Positions 29,652 through 37,768 of a stretch of DNA of 64,000 nucleotides are shown here, in pieces. The translations under genes and the position numbers were made by a program. The stretch spans positions 2,007,501-2,071,500 of the forward strand of contig NZ_AP018558.1 in the NCBI RefSeq assembly GCF_003574215.1. The letters are read 5' to 3'. Positions within the stretch are counted from its first letter, which is position 1. Each line of letters starts with the position of its first letter. The stretch is from Hydrogenophilus thermoluteolus. Lineage in GTDB: Bacteria; Pseudomonadota; Gammaproteobacteria; Burkholderiales; Rhodocyclaceae. A model generated the notes under the pieces. That model had not been told where the DNA came from. It made no database searches and was given only the letters and a program-made list of their open reading frames with translations.

Positions 29652-31865
29652 ATGGCAGACGCACCCCCTCCCGCTGCGGCTGCCGCGCCGCCTTCCCGGC
29701 TCAGCCCTTTTCAACCACAAAACATCCCGGTCACTTACGGCGCGCTGCGCAAAACGCTCGCTACCTACCTTGACGCCGCAGCGCTTGCCCGAATCGACGA
29801 TGCGGTCCATTTCGCCGCATGGGCCCATGAGGGCCAGAAGCGCGCAAGTGGCGAACCCTACGTCACCCATCCGATCGCGGTTGCCGAAATCTCGGCGCAG
29901 TGGCACATCGACGACAACGGCATCATCGCGGCGCTGCTCCACGACGTGATCGAAGATTGCGGCGTCAAGAAGCACGAAATCGCGCACCGCTACGGCACCA
30001 CCGTTGCCGAACTGGTCGATGCGCTCACCAAACTCGAAAAGCTGGAATCGCAAACCGTCGAAGAGGCACAAGCGCAGAACTTTCGCAAAATGTTCCTTGC
30101 GATGGCGCGCGACGTGCGGGTGATTTTGATCAAACTCGCCGACCGCCTCCACAACATGCGCACCCTTTCGGCGCTCAAATCCCACAAACGGCGGCGCATC
30201 GCCCATGAAACCCTCGAAATCTTCGCCCCGATCGCCCACCGTTTGGGGCTGAACGCCCTCTTTCGCGAACTCCAAGACCTGGCGTTTGCCGCCGAACACC
30301 CGTGGCGGCACGCAGTGCTCGCTGCCGCGGTCGAAACGGCGCGCGGCGCCAACGCGCAACTGCTCGACGAACTGCACGATGCGGTGGCAACCGCGCTCGC
30401 CGAATGGGGCATCCATGCCGAAATCTACCGCCGCGAAAAGCACCTCTACTCGATCTACCAGAAGATGCGGCAAAAGCATCTTCCCTTCGAGCAGATCCTC
30501 GACCTTTTCGGCCTGCGCATCGTCACCACCGACGAACCAAGCTGCTACCTCGCCCTGGGCGCGATCCATCGCCACTTCAAACCGATCCCCGGCAAACTCA
30601 AAGACTACATTGCACTCCCCAAGCCGAACGGCTACCAGTCGCTCCACACCACGGTGATCGGCCCACAAGGCGTGCCGCTCGAAATCCAGATTCGCACGGT
30701 CCAGCAACACCGTTTCGCCGAACAAGGGGTCGCCGCCCATTGGCTCTACAAAAGCGCCGAACCCGCGAGCGACGCCGAACGGCAAACCCACGCGTGGCTG
30801 CAGTCGCTCCTGGAACTCCAAGCCGAAAGCGAAGCGCACGACTTCCTCGAAGCGGTGCGTATCGACCTCTACCCCAACGAAGTCTTCGTCTTTTCCCCGC
30901 GCGGCGAGATCTTTTCCCTGCCACGCGGCGCCACCGCAGTCGACTTCGCGTACGCGATCCACTCCGAAGTGGGCCACGCAGCGATCGCGTGCCGCATCAA
31001 CGGTGAGCTGATGCCGCTGCGCACCGAGCTCAACAACGGCGACCGCGTCGAAATCATCACCAGCAACACCCCAAGCCCCAACCCCGCGTGGCTCAACTTC
31101 GTCCGCACCGCGCGCGCCCGCGCCGCGATCCGCCGCTTCCTGCGGCAAGAGACCCAAGAGCAGGCGGTGATCCTGGGTGAACGGCTGCTCGACCAAGCGC
31201 TGCGCCCCTACGGTCTGACCTTGGGCGCGATCTCCGCGCTCACGTGGGACCGGCTGCTGCGCCAACTCTCGGGCAAAAGCAAAAAGCAACTCCTGCAAGA
31301 GGTGGGTTTGGGGCACCGCAACGCGATCGCGCTCGCTGAACTCCTCGTTGCCGCACAGGACCACGAGAGCGGCCGCAGCGGCCTTCTGAAACCACAACCG
31401 CTCTCCCGCCTCAAAGTGGGCGAACGCGCCGACGCCTCGATCACCTTCGCCACCTGTTGCCGCCCCGTGCCCGGCGACGACATCGTCGGCATCCTGCGGC
31501 AAGGGCACGGCCTCGACATCCACCGCAGCGAATGCCCCATCGTGCGCCGCGGCGGCAAACCGCGCTGGGTCGAAGTCACATGGAGCGACACCATCCCCGA
31601 ATCGCGTCACTTCCCCGCGGCGCTCACCGTCGTCGCCCGTGACGAAATCGGAATGCTTGCGCGGATCAGCGCCGCAATCGCACAGGAAGGCGGCAACATC
31701 GTCCATGTCCAGCTCGACGCGCAACCCGAAGCCACCACCCTGATCCAATTCGTGATCGACGTGCGCGACCGCGTCCATTTGGCGCGCATCATCAAACGGC
31801 TCCGCCGGGAACGGGGCCTTGTGCGCATCCAACGCCTTTTGGCAAACCATGGTGAACGCCGCTAA
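29652..31865 (+). CDS. spoT: Bifunctional (p)ppGpp synthetase/hydrolase
   Basis: The 737-residue RSH protein has an N-terminal HD hydrolase domain (HEGQKRASGEPYVTHP, LLHDVIEDCG) with the metal-binding His and Asp residues kept. The synthetase domain has KEKHLYSIYQKM-like REKHLYSIYQKM and LPKPNGYQSLHTTV. TGS (EVFVFSPRGEIFSLPRGATAVDFAY), a zinc-finger/CC region (ATCCRPVPGDDIVG) and an ACT domain follow. It has the intact catalytic set of a bifunctional SpoT. No relA copy lies in this window. It overlaps gluQ by 17 bases. Confidence 0.96.
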   Translation: MADAPPPAAAAAPPSRLSPFQPQNIPVTYGALRKTLATYLDAAALARIDDAVHFAAWAHEGQKRASGEPYVTHPIAVAEISAQWHIDDNGIIAALLHDVIEDCGVKKHEIAHRYGTTVAELVDALTKLEKLESQTVEEAQAQNFRKMFLAMARDVRVILIKLADRLHNMRTLSALKSHKRRRIAHETLEIFAPIAHRLGLNALFRELQDLAFAAEHPWRHAVLAAAVETARGANAQLLDELHDAVATALAEWGIHAEIYRREKHLYSIYQKMRQKHLPFEQILDLFGLRIVTTDEPSCYLALGAIHRHFKPIPGKLKDYIALPKPNGYQSLHTTVIGPQGVPLEIQIRTVQQHRFAEQGVAAHWLYKSAEPASDAERQTHAWLQSLLELQAESEAHDFLEAVRIDLYPNEVFVFSPRGEIFSLPRGATAVDFAYAIHSEVGHAAIACRINGELMPLRTELNNGDRVEIITSNTPSPNPAWLNFVRTARARAAIRRFLRQETQEQAVILGERLLDQALRPYGLTLGAISALTWDRLLRQLSGKSKKQLLQEVGLGHRNAIALAELLVAAQDHESGRSGLLKPQPLSRLKVGERADASITFATCCRPVPGDDIVGILRQGHGLDIHRSECPIVRRGGKPRWVEVTWSDTIPESRHFPAALTVVARDEIGMLARISAAIAQEGGNIVHVQLDAQPEATTLIQFVIDVRDRVHLARIIKRLRRERGLVRIQRLLANHGERR

Positions 31866-32883
31866 CGCGAACCCAACCGCGGCACCTGCAGCCAGCGCTG
31901 ACCCAAACCCCGCCACGGAACCCGCACCACCGCCCTTCGCGTATCACGGCCGCTTCGCCCCCTCGCCCACCGGGGCGCTCCACTTCGGCTCGCTCGTCGC
32001 GGCGCTCGCGAGCTACTGCGACGCGCGCGCGCATCAGGGATATTGGCACGTTCGGATCGACGACCTCGACACCCCTCGGGTCGTTCCGGGTGCCGCCGAA
32101 ACGATCCTTCGCCAACTCGAAGCGTGCGCACTCGAATGGGACGGCCCCGTCACCTACCAGTCGCACCACCGCGACGCCTACCGCGACGCGTTCGAAACCT
32201 TACGCCAAAACGGTCGCCTCTACCCGTGCGGCTGCACGCGCAAAGACCTTGCCGACGCCCCGCGCGCCATCGACGGCAGTCGCCGCTACCCCGGCACCTG
32301 CCGCAACGGCCTTGCCCCTCAGCGCACACCCCGGGCGTGGCGCTACCGCACCACCGAAACCCTGAGCTTTTGCGACCGCATCCAAGGGCGCGTCACTGAA
32401 AACCTCCCCGAAGATCTGGGCGACTTCATCGTCTGGCGTGCCGATGGGGTTGCCGCGTACCAGCTGGCGGTCGTGGTCGACGACGCGCAGATCGGCGTCA
32501 CCCACGTCGTCCGCGGCGCCGATCTCCTCGGCTCCACCTGCCGCCAGATTGCGCTCGCTCGGGCGCTGGACCTACCCGTTCCCCAGTACGCCCACGTACC
32601 GGTCGCGCTTGCAGCGAACGGCCAGAAACTCTCGAAACAGAACCTCGCGCCACCGCTCCCCTACGACGACCCCCGAACACTTGCCGCTGCGCTCGTTGCC
32701 GCGCTCACCTTTTTGCGGCAAAATCCCCCAAAGGCGCTCTGCAACGCATCCCCGAAAACCATCGTGGCATGGGCCGTTGCCCACTGGACCCCAGCCGCGA
32801 TACCCGCAGTCACCACGTTGCCGGTGGCCGGTACGACCGCAGCTTCACTTGGCACATTGACCCTTTCCGGAGCCACACGATGA
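31849..32883 (+). CDS. gluQ: Glutamyl-Q tRNA(Asp) synthetase
   Basis: The 344-residue protein is a class I catalytic core without an anticodon-binding domain. It has GRFAPSPTGALHFGSL, zinc-ligand cysteines in LYPCGCTRKDL and RYPGTCR, and GQKLSKQN in place of KMSKS. It attaches glutamate to the queuosine base of tRNA(Asp). The N-terminal 35 residues are Ala/Pro-rich and low complexity, so a start later than 31849 is possible; the first one overlaps the spoT end. Confidence 0.92.
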   Translation: MVNAANANPTAAPAASADPNPATEPAPPPFAYHGRFAPSPTGALHFGSLVAALASYCDARAHQGYWHVRIDDLDTPRVVPGAAETILRQLEACALEWDGPVTYQSHHRDAYRDAFETLRQNGRLYPCGCTRKDLADAPRAIDGSRRYPGTCRNGLAPQRTPRAWRYRTTETLSFCDRIQGRVTENLPEDLGDFIVWRADGVAAYQLAVVVDDAQIGVTHVVRGADLLGSTCRQIALARALDLPVPQYAHVPVALAANGQKLSKQNLAPPLPYDDPRTLAAALVAALTFLRQNPPKALCNASPKTIVAWAVAHWTPAAIPAVTTLPVAGTTAASLGTLTLSGATR

Positions 32884-33302
32884 TCCCCAACCCAAACGAC
32901 GAAACGCTCAAAACGCTCCTTACGAACGCGCGCCGCATCGCAGTGGTCGGCATCTCCGACAAGCCCGACCGCGCGAGCTACCGCGTCGCACGCTATCTGC
33001 GCGACGCCGGCTACGAAATCCTCCCGATCAACCCGCGGCTAACCACCTGGGAAGGCTTGCCCGCCTACCCGACGCTCGCTGACGTGCCCGGTGCGATCGA
33101 CATCATCGACGTCTTTCGCAAAGCCGAAGACGTCCCGCCAGTGGTCACCGCAGCGCTCGCCAAAGGGTGCCAAACCTTCTGGCTACAGCTTGGGATCCGC
33201 AACGACGCAGCGGTAGAACCCCTGATCGCGCGCGGCATCACCGTCGTGCAAGACCGATGCCTCAAAATCGAACATCAGCGGCTCATCACCCCGCCGAACT
33301 GA
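32880..33302 (+). CDS. CoA-binding domain protein (YccU family)
   Basis: The 140-residue protein is a single CoA-binding Rossmann domain: RRIAVVGISDKPDRASYRVARYL, PINPR, IDIIDVFRKAEDVPP and TFWLQLGIRNDAA. It starts on the gluQ stop (ATGA). YccU-type proteins bind CoA but have no settled cell function. Its 3' end overlaps the reverse AAA-like gene by 17 bases. Confidence 0.88.
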   Translation: MIPNPNDETLKTLLTNARRIAVVGISDKPDRASYRVARYLRDAGYEILPINPRLTTWEGLPAYPTLADVPGAIDIIDVFRKAEDVPPVVTAALAKGCQTFWLQLGIRNDAAVEPLIARGITVVQDRCLKIEHQRLITPPN

Positions 33303-34944
33303 CCGCAATCCGATTCACCTCCCAACCGGCAATGCGCTTTGTGCGCGGCGAAAAGGCCACCCCGACCTCGACCACTTGGGTCACGCCGGGTGCATTGCGG
33401 TACTTCGCGGCATAATCCCGGGCTCGAAGCTGAGCAAGCGCCTCCTGTGCCCCTTGCCCTTCCCCCACCTTGAATTCGAAGACCCAAACGGTACCGCCGT
33501 GCTGCACCGTCAGATCGATCCGACCCTGGTTCGTGACATCCTCGGCAACGATGGTCACGCCCAGGCTTGCCAAATGGCTGTAACAGACACTCGCGAAATA
33601 GCCCTCGTACTGCGCGATCGGGTTCTTACGATACCAATCGTGCGGTATCGCCGCAAAAAGCCGTTCGAAATGATCGCGCAGCGCGGTCGCATCACCCTTG
33701 GCCAAAATGTCGTACACAGCAAAGGTAGCCGCGTTGGCAAGCGCATTGACCTGTGGCGGCGCCCAGACGGTGAGCAACGCCTCGTTGAGCGCAGAGCGCA
33801 CCTCTTGGTTAGGCAACCGCAAGCGGTAGACCACTCCCCTATGGGAAGGGATAGCCGCCTCGATCGTCAGGTAACCGCTCTGCCACAGCATCGCTTCCGG
33901 TTCGATATGATCGACATCGAACGCCGACAGCAGCTGTTCCGTGGCGAAGGTCTGTTCCAGCGCAGGGGTAAAGTAGCCGCGTGAGCGAAGCCAGTCGACC
34001 AAATACGAAGAGGTCCCCGTCTCGAACCACCAGGGCCGAAAGACACGTTCGGCAAAAAGCAGCAAGATGTCGAACGGGTTGTATACCGGCTCGCCCTCCC
34101 ACGCGTACCCGTTATACCATCGGCGCACCGTTTCCCGCTCCAATGGCACACCCGCTTCTGCCGCTGCGGCGAACTCGGGCTGAAAAACGGAATCGAGATC
34201 GTGCTCCGTATAGCCACAGATCGTGGCGAACGCGCGCGACAAAGTAATGTCACGCAGATGGTTCAACCCGGAATAGAGCGAAACCTTGCTGAACTTCGAA
34301 ACGCCGGTCAGCAATACGAAGCGCAGATCGGCATCACGCCCCTTCAGTACCGAGTAGAAGTTTCGCAACCCCTCGCGCATCGCCCGCGCCACCTGCGGTT
34401 CGGTGAGATTGTCGAGGATCGGCTTGTCGTACTCGTCGATCAATACCACCACCCGCTCGCCGTACCGCTCTGCCACGCGCGAAATCAGCTGTTGAAACCG
34501 GATATGGACGTCGCTTGCGCGATCCGAGATCGGCACTGCTAACCGCTCCGCGTTCTCTTCCAGGACCGCATGGATGTGTTCCTCGAGCTGCGCCCGCCGC
34601 TCCAATCGCCCCTCGGCAAACGAAACCCGAACGATCGGATGGCGCTTGCCCCAATCCCAATGGTCGGCAAGATAAAGCCGCGGGCGCGCAGCCGCTTGCG
34701 GATCAGCCCCAAGCCGCTCGGCGCGCGCTCCCCCCTCGAACAGCACACGATTTCCGGCAAAAGCTTCGGCCACGGTATCGAGGAAAAGCGACTTGCCGAA
34801 GCGGCGTGGACGAGACAGAAAATAGGCGCCGCCACTCTCGGCAAGCAGGGCAACGAGCGGGGTCTTATCCACGTAGTAGTAACCTTCGTTGCGGATCTTC
34901 GCAAAGGTCTGAATACCAATGGGAAGTTTGCGACGGCCGAGCAT
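33286..34944 (-). CDS. AAA-like ATPase fused to a PD-(D/E)XK nuclease-like domain (DUF1703 type)
   Basis: The 552-residue protein starts with IGIQTFAKIRNEGYYYVDKT, the classic opening of this family. The P-loop-like SRPRRFGKSLFLD lies near 44-56, Walker B VVVLIDEYDKP near 160. The C-terminus has the nuclease-like pattern GRIDLTV...VWVFEFKV (Asp, then Glu-x-Lys). Such proteins are often present in many copies, and their role is unsettled; mobile-element or defence functions have been suggested. GGGGAGG precedes the ATG at 34944. It sits alone between housekeeping genes. Confidence 0.87.
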   Translation of the reverse strand: MLGRRKLPIGIQTFAKIRNEGYYYVDKTPLVALLAESGGAYFLSRPRRFGKSLFLDTVAEAFAGNRVLFEGGARAERLGADPQAAARPRLYLADHWDWGKRHPIVRVSFAEGRLERRAQLEEHIHAVLEENAERLAVPISDRASDVHIRFQQLISRVAERYGERVVVLIDEYDKPILDNLTEPQVARAMREGLRNFYSVLKGRDADLRFVLLTGVSKFSKVSLYSGLNHLRDITLSRAFATICGYTEHDLDSVFQPEFAAAAEAGVPLERETVRRWYNGYAWEGEPVYNPFDILLLFAERVFRPWWFETGTSSYLVDWLRSRGYFTPALEQTFATEQLLSAFDVDHIEPEAMLWQSGYLTIEAAIPSHRGVVYRLRLPNQEVRSALNEALLTVWAPPQVNALANAATFAVYDILAKGDATALRDHFERLFAAIPHDWYRKNPIAQYEGYFASVCYSHLASLGVTIVAEDVTNQGRIDLTVQHGGTVWVFEFKVGEGQGAQEALAQLRARDYAAKYRNAPGVTQVVEVGVAFSPRTKRIAGWEVNRIAVSSAG

Positions 34945-34978
34945 AGAGCACCTCCCCAAGCTGTTGCCCGATTCTACC

Positions 34979-35060
34979 GCACCACCTTGTCACCCCGTTT
35001 GGCCTTGCCCGCCACAACCGCACCACCTTGCCGCCCCGTTTAGGCTTGTCCACCACAACC
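34979..35060. repeat. Two tandem imperfect 41-bp direct repeats
   Basis: Copies 34979-35019 and 35020-35060 match at about 35 of 41 positions, each beginning GCACCACCTTG and ending CCACAACC. They lie in the 208-bp gap between the divergent AAA-like gene and cbpA. No coding role is evident. The rest of the gap (35061-35152) shows no clear promoter beyond an AT-richer stretch near 35111-35140. Confidence 0.7.
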
Positions 35061-35152
35061 GCTCCGCTCCCACCCGCAGCGCGCCACTTGAAAACCCATC
35101 CGCGCGCGCCTACATTGAAAACAGGCAATGCAAGCAGAAAAAGGCTGAGCGG

Positions 35153-36109
35153 ATGGAATTTCGCGACTACTACCAAATCTTGGGTGTGCCGCGCACTGCG
35201 ACCCAGGACGAGATCAAAAAAGCGTACCGCAAACTGGCGCGGCAGTACCACCCAGACGTCTCGAAGGAGCCGGATGCCGAACAGAAGATGAAAGCGATCA
35301 ACGAAGCCTACGCGGTCCTTTCCGACCCGGAAAAGCGCGCCGCGTACGACCAACTGGGCGCCCACTACCAGGCCGGGCAAGAGTTCCGGCCGCCACCCGG
35401 GTGGGACGCCGGCTTCGAATTTCGCGGCGGCCCCTTCGACGCTGCCGAGATGGGCGACTTCTCCGACTTTTTCGCCGAACTCTTCGGCCGCATGGGTGCC
35501 GGACACCGAGCCCATCACCGCGCCCACACCGGAACCCAAGCGTTTCGCGGCGAAGACCACCACGCGAAGATCCTCATCGACCTGGAAGAGGCCTACCGCG
35601 GTGGCACCAAAACCGTGACCTTGCGCACTGCGGAGTTCGACGCGCACGGCCATCTCGTGGTCAAACCGCGTACGCTCGAAATCAAGATCCCCAAAGGCAT
35701 CCGCGAAGGGCAGATCATCCGGCTGGCAGGCCAAGGGGGCCCTGGGATCCACGGCGGCCCGAACGGCGACCTGCTGCTCGAAGTCCATTTTCGCCCGAGC
35801 GCCGACTACCGCGTCACCGGGCGTGACGTCTACCGGAAACTGCCGCTCGCACCGTGGGAAGCAGCGCTGGGCGCGGTCGTCCCGGTGCGACTGCCCGACG
35901 GCAGCGAACTCAAAGTCCGCGTGCCGGCGGGCGCGCAGAACGGCAAGACGCTGCGCGTCAAAGGCCGCGGGATTCCCGGAAACCCGCCGGGCGACCTCTA
36001 TCTGGAACTCACCGTCGTCCTTCCGCAACCTGCGAACGACGCGCAACGCGCCGCGTATGAGGCGCTTGCGAACGCCTTCCCGGAATTTGACGCAAGGAGC
36101 CACGCATGA
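35153..36109 (+). CDS. cbpA: Curved-DNA-binding protein / DnaJ-type co-chaperone
   Basis: The 318-residue protein has an N-terminal J domain (DYYQILGVPRTATQDEIKKAY, with the HPD motif in QYHPDVSK), a Gly/Phe-like linker and two C-terminal substrate-binding domains (LEIKIPKGIREGQIIRLAGQG, LPDGSELKVRVPAGAQNGKTL). It lacks the DnaJ zinc fingers, as CbpA does. It would stimulate DnaK and bind DNA. A 24-codon frame overlaps its stop where many relatives have cbpM. Confidence 0.94.
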   Translation: MEFRDYYQILGVPRTATQDEIKKAYRKLARQYHPDVSKEPDAEQKMKAINEAYAVLSDPEKRAAYDQLGAHYQAGQEFRPPPGWDAGFEFRGGPFDAAEMGDFSDFFAELFGRMGAGHRAHHRAHTGTQAFRGEDHHAKILIDLEEAYRGGTKTVTLRTAEFDAHGHLVVKPRTLEIKIPKGIREGQIIRLAGQGGPGIHGGPNGDLLLEVHFRPSADYRVTGRDVYRKLPLAPWEAALGAVVPVRLPDGSELKVRVPAGAQNGKTLRVKGRGIPGNPPGDLYLELTVVLPQPANDAQRAAYEALANAFPEFDARSHA

Positions 36110-36180
36110 AAGCGCCGCGCCGAATTGCGTTCGACGCGGATTTGCTGGAACAACGCGCGATGCGCAACAACCGCCGCTGA
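36106..36180 (+). CDS. Possible 24-residue ORF overlapping the cbpA stop
   Basis: An ATG at 36106 shares ATGA with the cbpA stop and opens a 24-codon frame (MKAPRRIAFDADLLEQRAMR, then NNRR) ending in TGA at 36180. It lies between cbpA and the terminator at 36256. Its place is that of the CbpA modulator CbpM, but it is far too short and shows no resemblance. It may be a relic, a coupled small protein, or chance. Confidence 0.3.
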   Translation: MKAPRRIAFDADLLEQRAMRNNRR

Positions 36181-36255
36181 CGGAAGAATAGCGCACCGAA
36201 CGCCAACCGCAACGTTTAGGTAGTTCGGTACGCATGGAGCACAAAAGGCAAAAAG

Positions 36256-36279
36256 AAAAGGGCGCCTGCGCGCCCTTTT
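36256..36279. terminator. Bidirectional intrinsic terminator between cbpA and the porin gene
   Basis: AAAAGGGCGC (36256-36265) and GCGCCCTTTT (36270-36279) form a perfect 10-bp stem with a 4-base loop. A-tracts and T-tracts on both sides let it serve both converging genes. Confidence 0.88.
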
Positions 36280-36309
36280 CATCATGATCGAACCGTTCAG
36301 CCGATGCGA

Positions 36310-37497
36310 TCAGAACTTGTGGTTCAAGCCGACCACGAAGAGGTCTTTGTCGTCAGCCTTGGTCTTACGGTCGTTCAAGCCATCGTAGTCAACTTTCTGA
36401 TAGCCAGCGTACGCGGTGGTGCGCTTGGAGAACGGATAGGTGTACGCCAAGGTGTAGGAGGCAGGTTTCCAGTCCTTAGCGCTGTTAACACCACCCCACG
36501 CTTTGGTTGCCGTCAACACATTATCCACGGTGCTTTGCGCGTAGGCGAAGTGGAGGTTGCCACCGCCCAGCGGCACGATCACACCCAGGTTCCACAACTT
36601 GGCGTCGAGATCCCGGAAATTGCCAGAATCCGACACCTTCTGATAAGAACCGACCACTTTGGCCACACCAAAGTCATACCCAGCACCGATCAACCACTCC
36701 TTCTGGTCCGGATTGGAACCCGGGCCACCCACGTTGTGGTAGATCACGCCGACATTGACCGGGCCATTGGCGTAAGCGGCCGACAAGCCATATTTGTTGT
36801 CATCGTTGACGCCGGTAACATCCGATTCAGTGTTACCCATCGAGTAGATGGCTTGCACGTTTACCGCGTCGAAGCTACCCGTGTACTTCACGGAGTTGTC
36901 CCAACGTGCTGGCGAGTTTGGCGTAATGGTCATGCCGTTCAGAACGGAAAGCGTGGATTGCGGGCTGATCGCAGAACTCAGCAATGCGTCATAATCGGCC
37001 ACGAAGTACCCCGGCGCGTATTGACGACCCAGCGACACCGTACCGAAGCTGCCCTGCAGCCCGACCCACGCTTGACGGCTGAAGACGCTGTCACCGACGG
37101 ACGGACTGGCCGCACCGGTATCGATTGCGTAACCTTGCTCCAGGGTAAAGACCGCTTTCAAGCCATTACCCAGATCTTCCGACCCTTTGAAACCGATACG
37201 GGAACCGGCCAGCCCGCCGCTATTGATTGACGACAGGTCTTTATTGGAAATCGACATGGTTGGCGCAAATCCAGTAATCTGCGATACAGACTTAGGAGAA
37301 TTGTCTTGAATCTTGCCGTTACCATCCAGATCATAATTTACAATCTTTTCATTTGCGCCAGTCCCAACGGAAAAACCAGGCTCGCTCCCAAACCCAAAAT
37401 AGGCGTCCGCCACGCCATAAATCGTCACGTTCGACTGAGCCATCGCCGGCGCAGCGACCAGCCCGGCAACTGCCAGAGCGATCAGTTTCTTTTGCAT
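36310..37497 (-). CDS. Gram-negative general porin
   Basis: The 395-residue outer-membrane protein has a signal peptide cut after APAMA (residue 20), mature start QSNVTIYGVADAYFGFG, and alternating beta-strand segments such as SRIGFKGSEDLGNGLKAVFTL and QAWVGLQGSFGTVSLGRQYAPG. It ends KDLFVVGLNHKF with the C-terminal Phe needed for BAM recognition. AGAGGAG precedes the ATG at 37497. It matches the OmpC-like porins of Betaproteobacteria. The long upstream gap carries several candidate regulatory sites. Confidence 0.95.
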   Translation of the reverse strand: MQKKLIALAVAGLVAAPAMAQSNVTIYGVADAYFGFGSEPGFSVGTGANEKIVNYDLDGNGKIQDNSPKSVSQITGFAPTMSISNKDLSSINSGGLAGSRIGFKGSEDLGNGLKAVFTLEQGYAIDTGAASPSVGDSVFSRQAWVGLQGSFGTVSLGRQYAPGYFVADYDALLSSAISPQSTLSVLNGMTITPNSPARWDNSVKYTGSFDAVNVQAIYSMGNTESDVTGVNDDNKYGLSAAYANGPVNVGVIYHNVGGPGSNPDQKEWLIGAGYDFGVAKVVGSYQKVSDSGNFRDLDAKLWNLGVIVPLGGGNLHFAYAQSTVDNVLTATKAWGGVNSAKDWKPASYTLAYTYPFSKRTTAYAGYQKVDYDGLNDRKTKADDKDLFVVGLNHKF

Positions 37498-37584
37498 CGT
37501 GCTTCTCCTCTGCATGAGATGTTAACCCTGGGTGCGCCTGCACCCGCCAACTGAGCACCGCAAGCGCGAATGCTTGCCGCTTAT

Positions 37585-37600
37585 TGTGACCACGATCACG
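37585..37600. promoter_or_regulatory. CRP-like palindrome upstream of the porin gene
   Basis: TGTGA-N6-TCACG matches the CRP half-site pair at 9 of 10 positions. It lies 88 bases upstream of the porin start in the 271-bp gap 37498-37768. It is a single short match and may be chance. Confidence 0.35.
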
Positions 37601-37618
37601 CCCCAACGCAAGAGGGGC

Positions 37619-37632
37619 GGAACAATTGTTCC
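37619..37632. promoter_or_regulatory. Perfect 14-bp palindrome between porin and rpoH
   Basis: GGAACAATTGTTCC is a perfect inverted repeat in the middle of the divergent porin/rpoH gap, 122 bases from the porin ATG. It has the shape of a dimeric operator; no regulator can be named. Confidence 0.4.
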
Positions 37633-37708
37633 GCTCTCTGCGTACCGAGCTGTTGCATTTGCGCCACAAAAGGTTCGAGACGGTTTTTTGCGGAACTTTC
37701 CGTCCGTT

Positions 37709-37738
37709 TTAGCACTCGAAAGGTAAGAGTGCTAAAAT
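37709..37738 (+). promoter_or_regulatory. CIRCE operator overlapping the rpoH promoter
   Basis: TTAGCACTC (37709-37717), 9 bases, then GAGTGCTAA (37727-37735) is a perfect CIRCE element, the HrcA binding site. It coincides with a plausible core promoter: TTAGCA (37709) as -35 and TAAAAT (37733-37738) as -10, 18 bp apart. HrcA binding would block polymerase. Confidence 0.92.
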
Positions 37739-37768
37739 GACCATCGGGTCGAGGAAGGAGGGATCACG

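Noticed and set aside
29316..31916. An 866-codon open frame antisense to spoT, and similar long reverse frames opposite metH (19384-21417) and the EPS genes (1269-2489).
   Set aside because: They are by-products of high GC and codon bias in the true genes; they lack recognisable domains, and the sense strands encode clear families.
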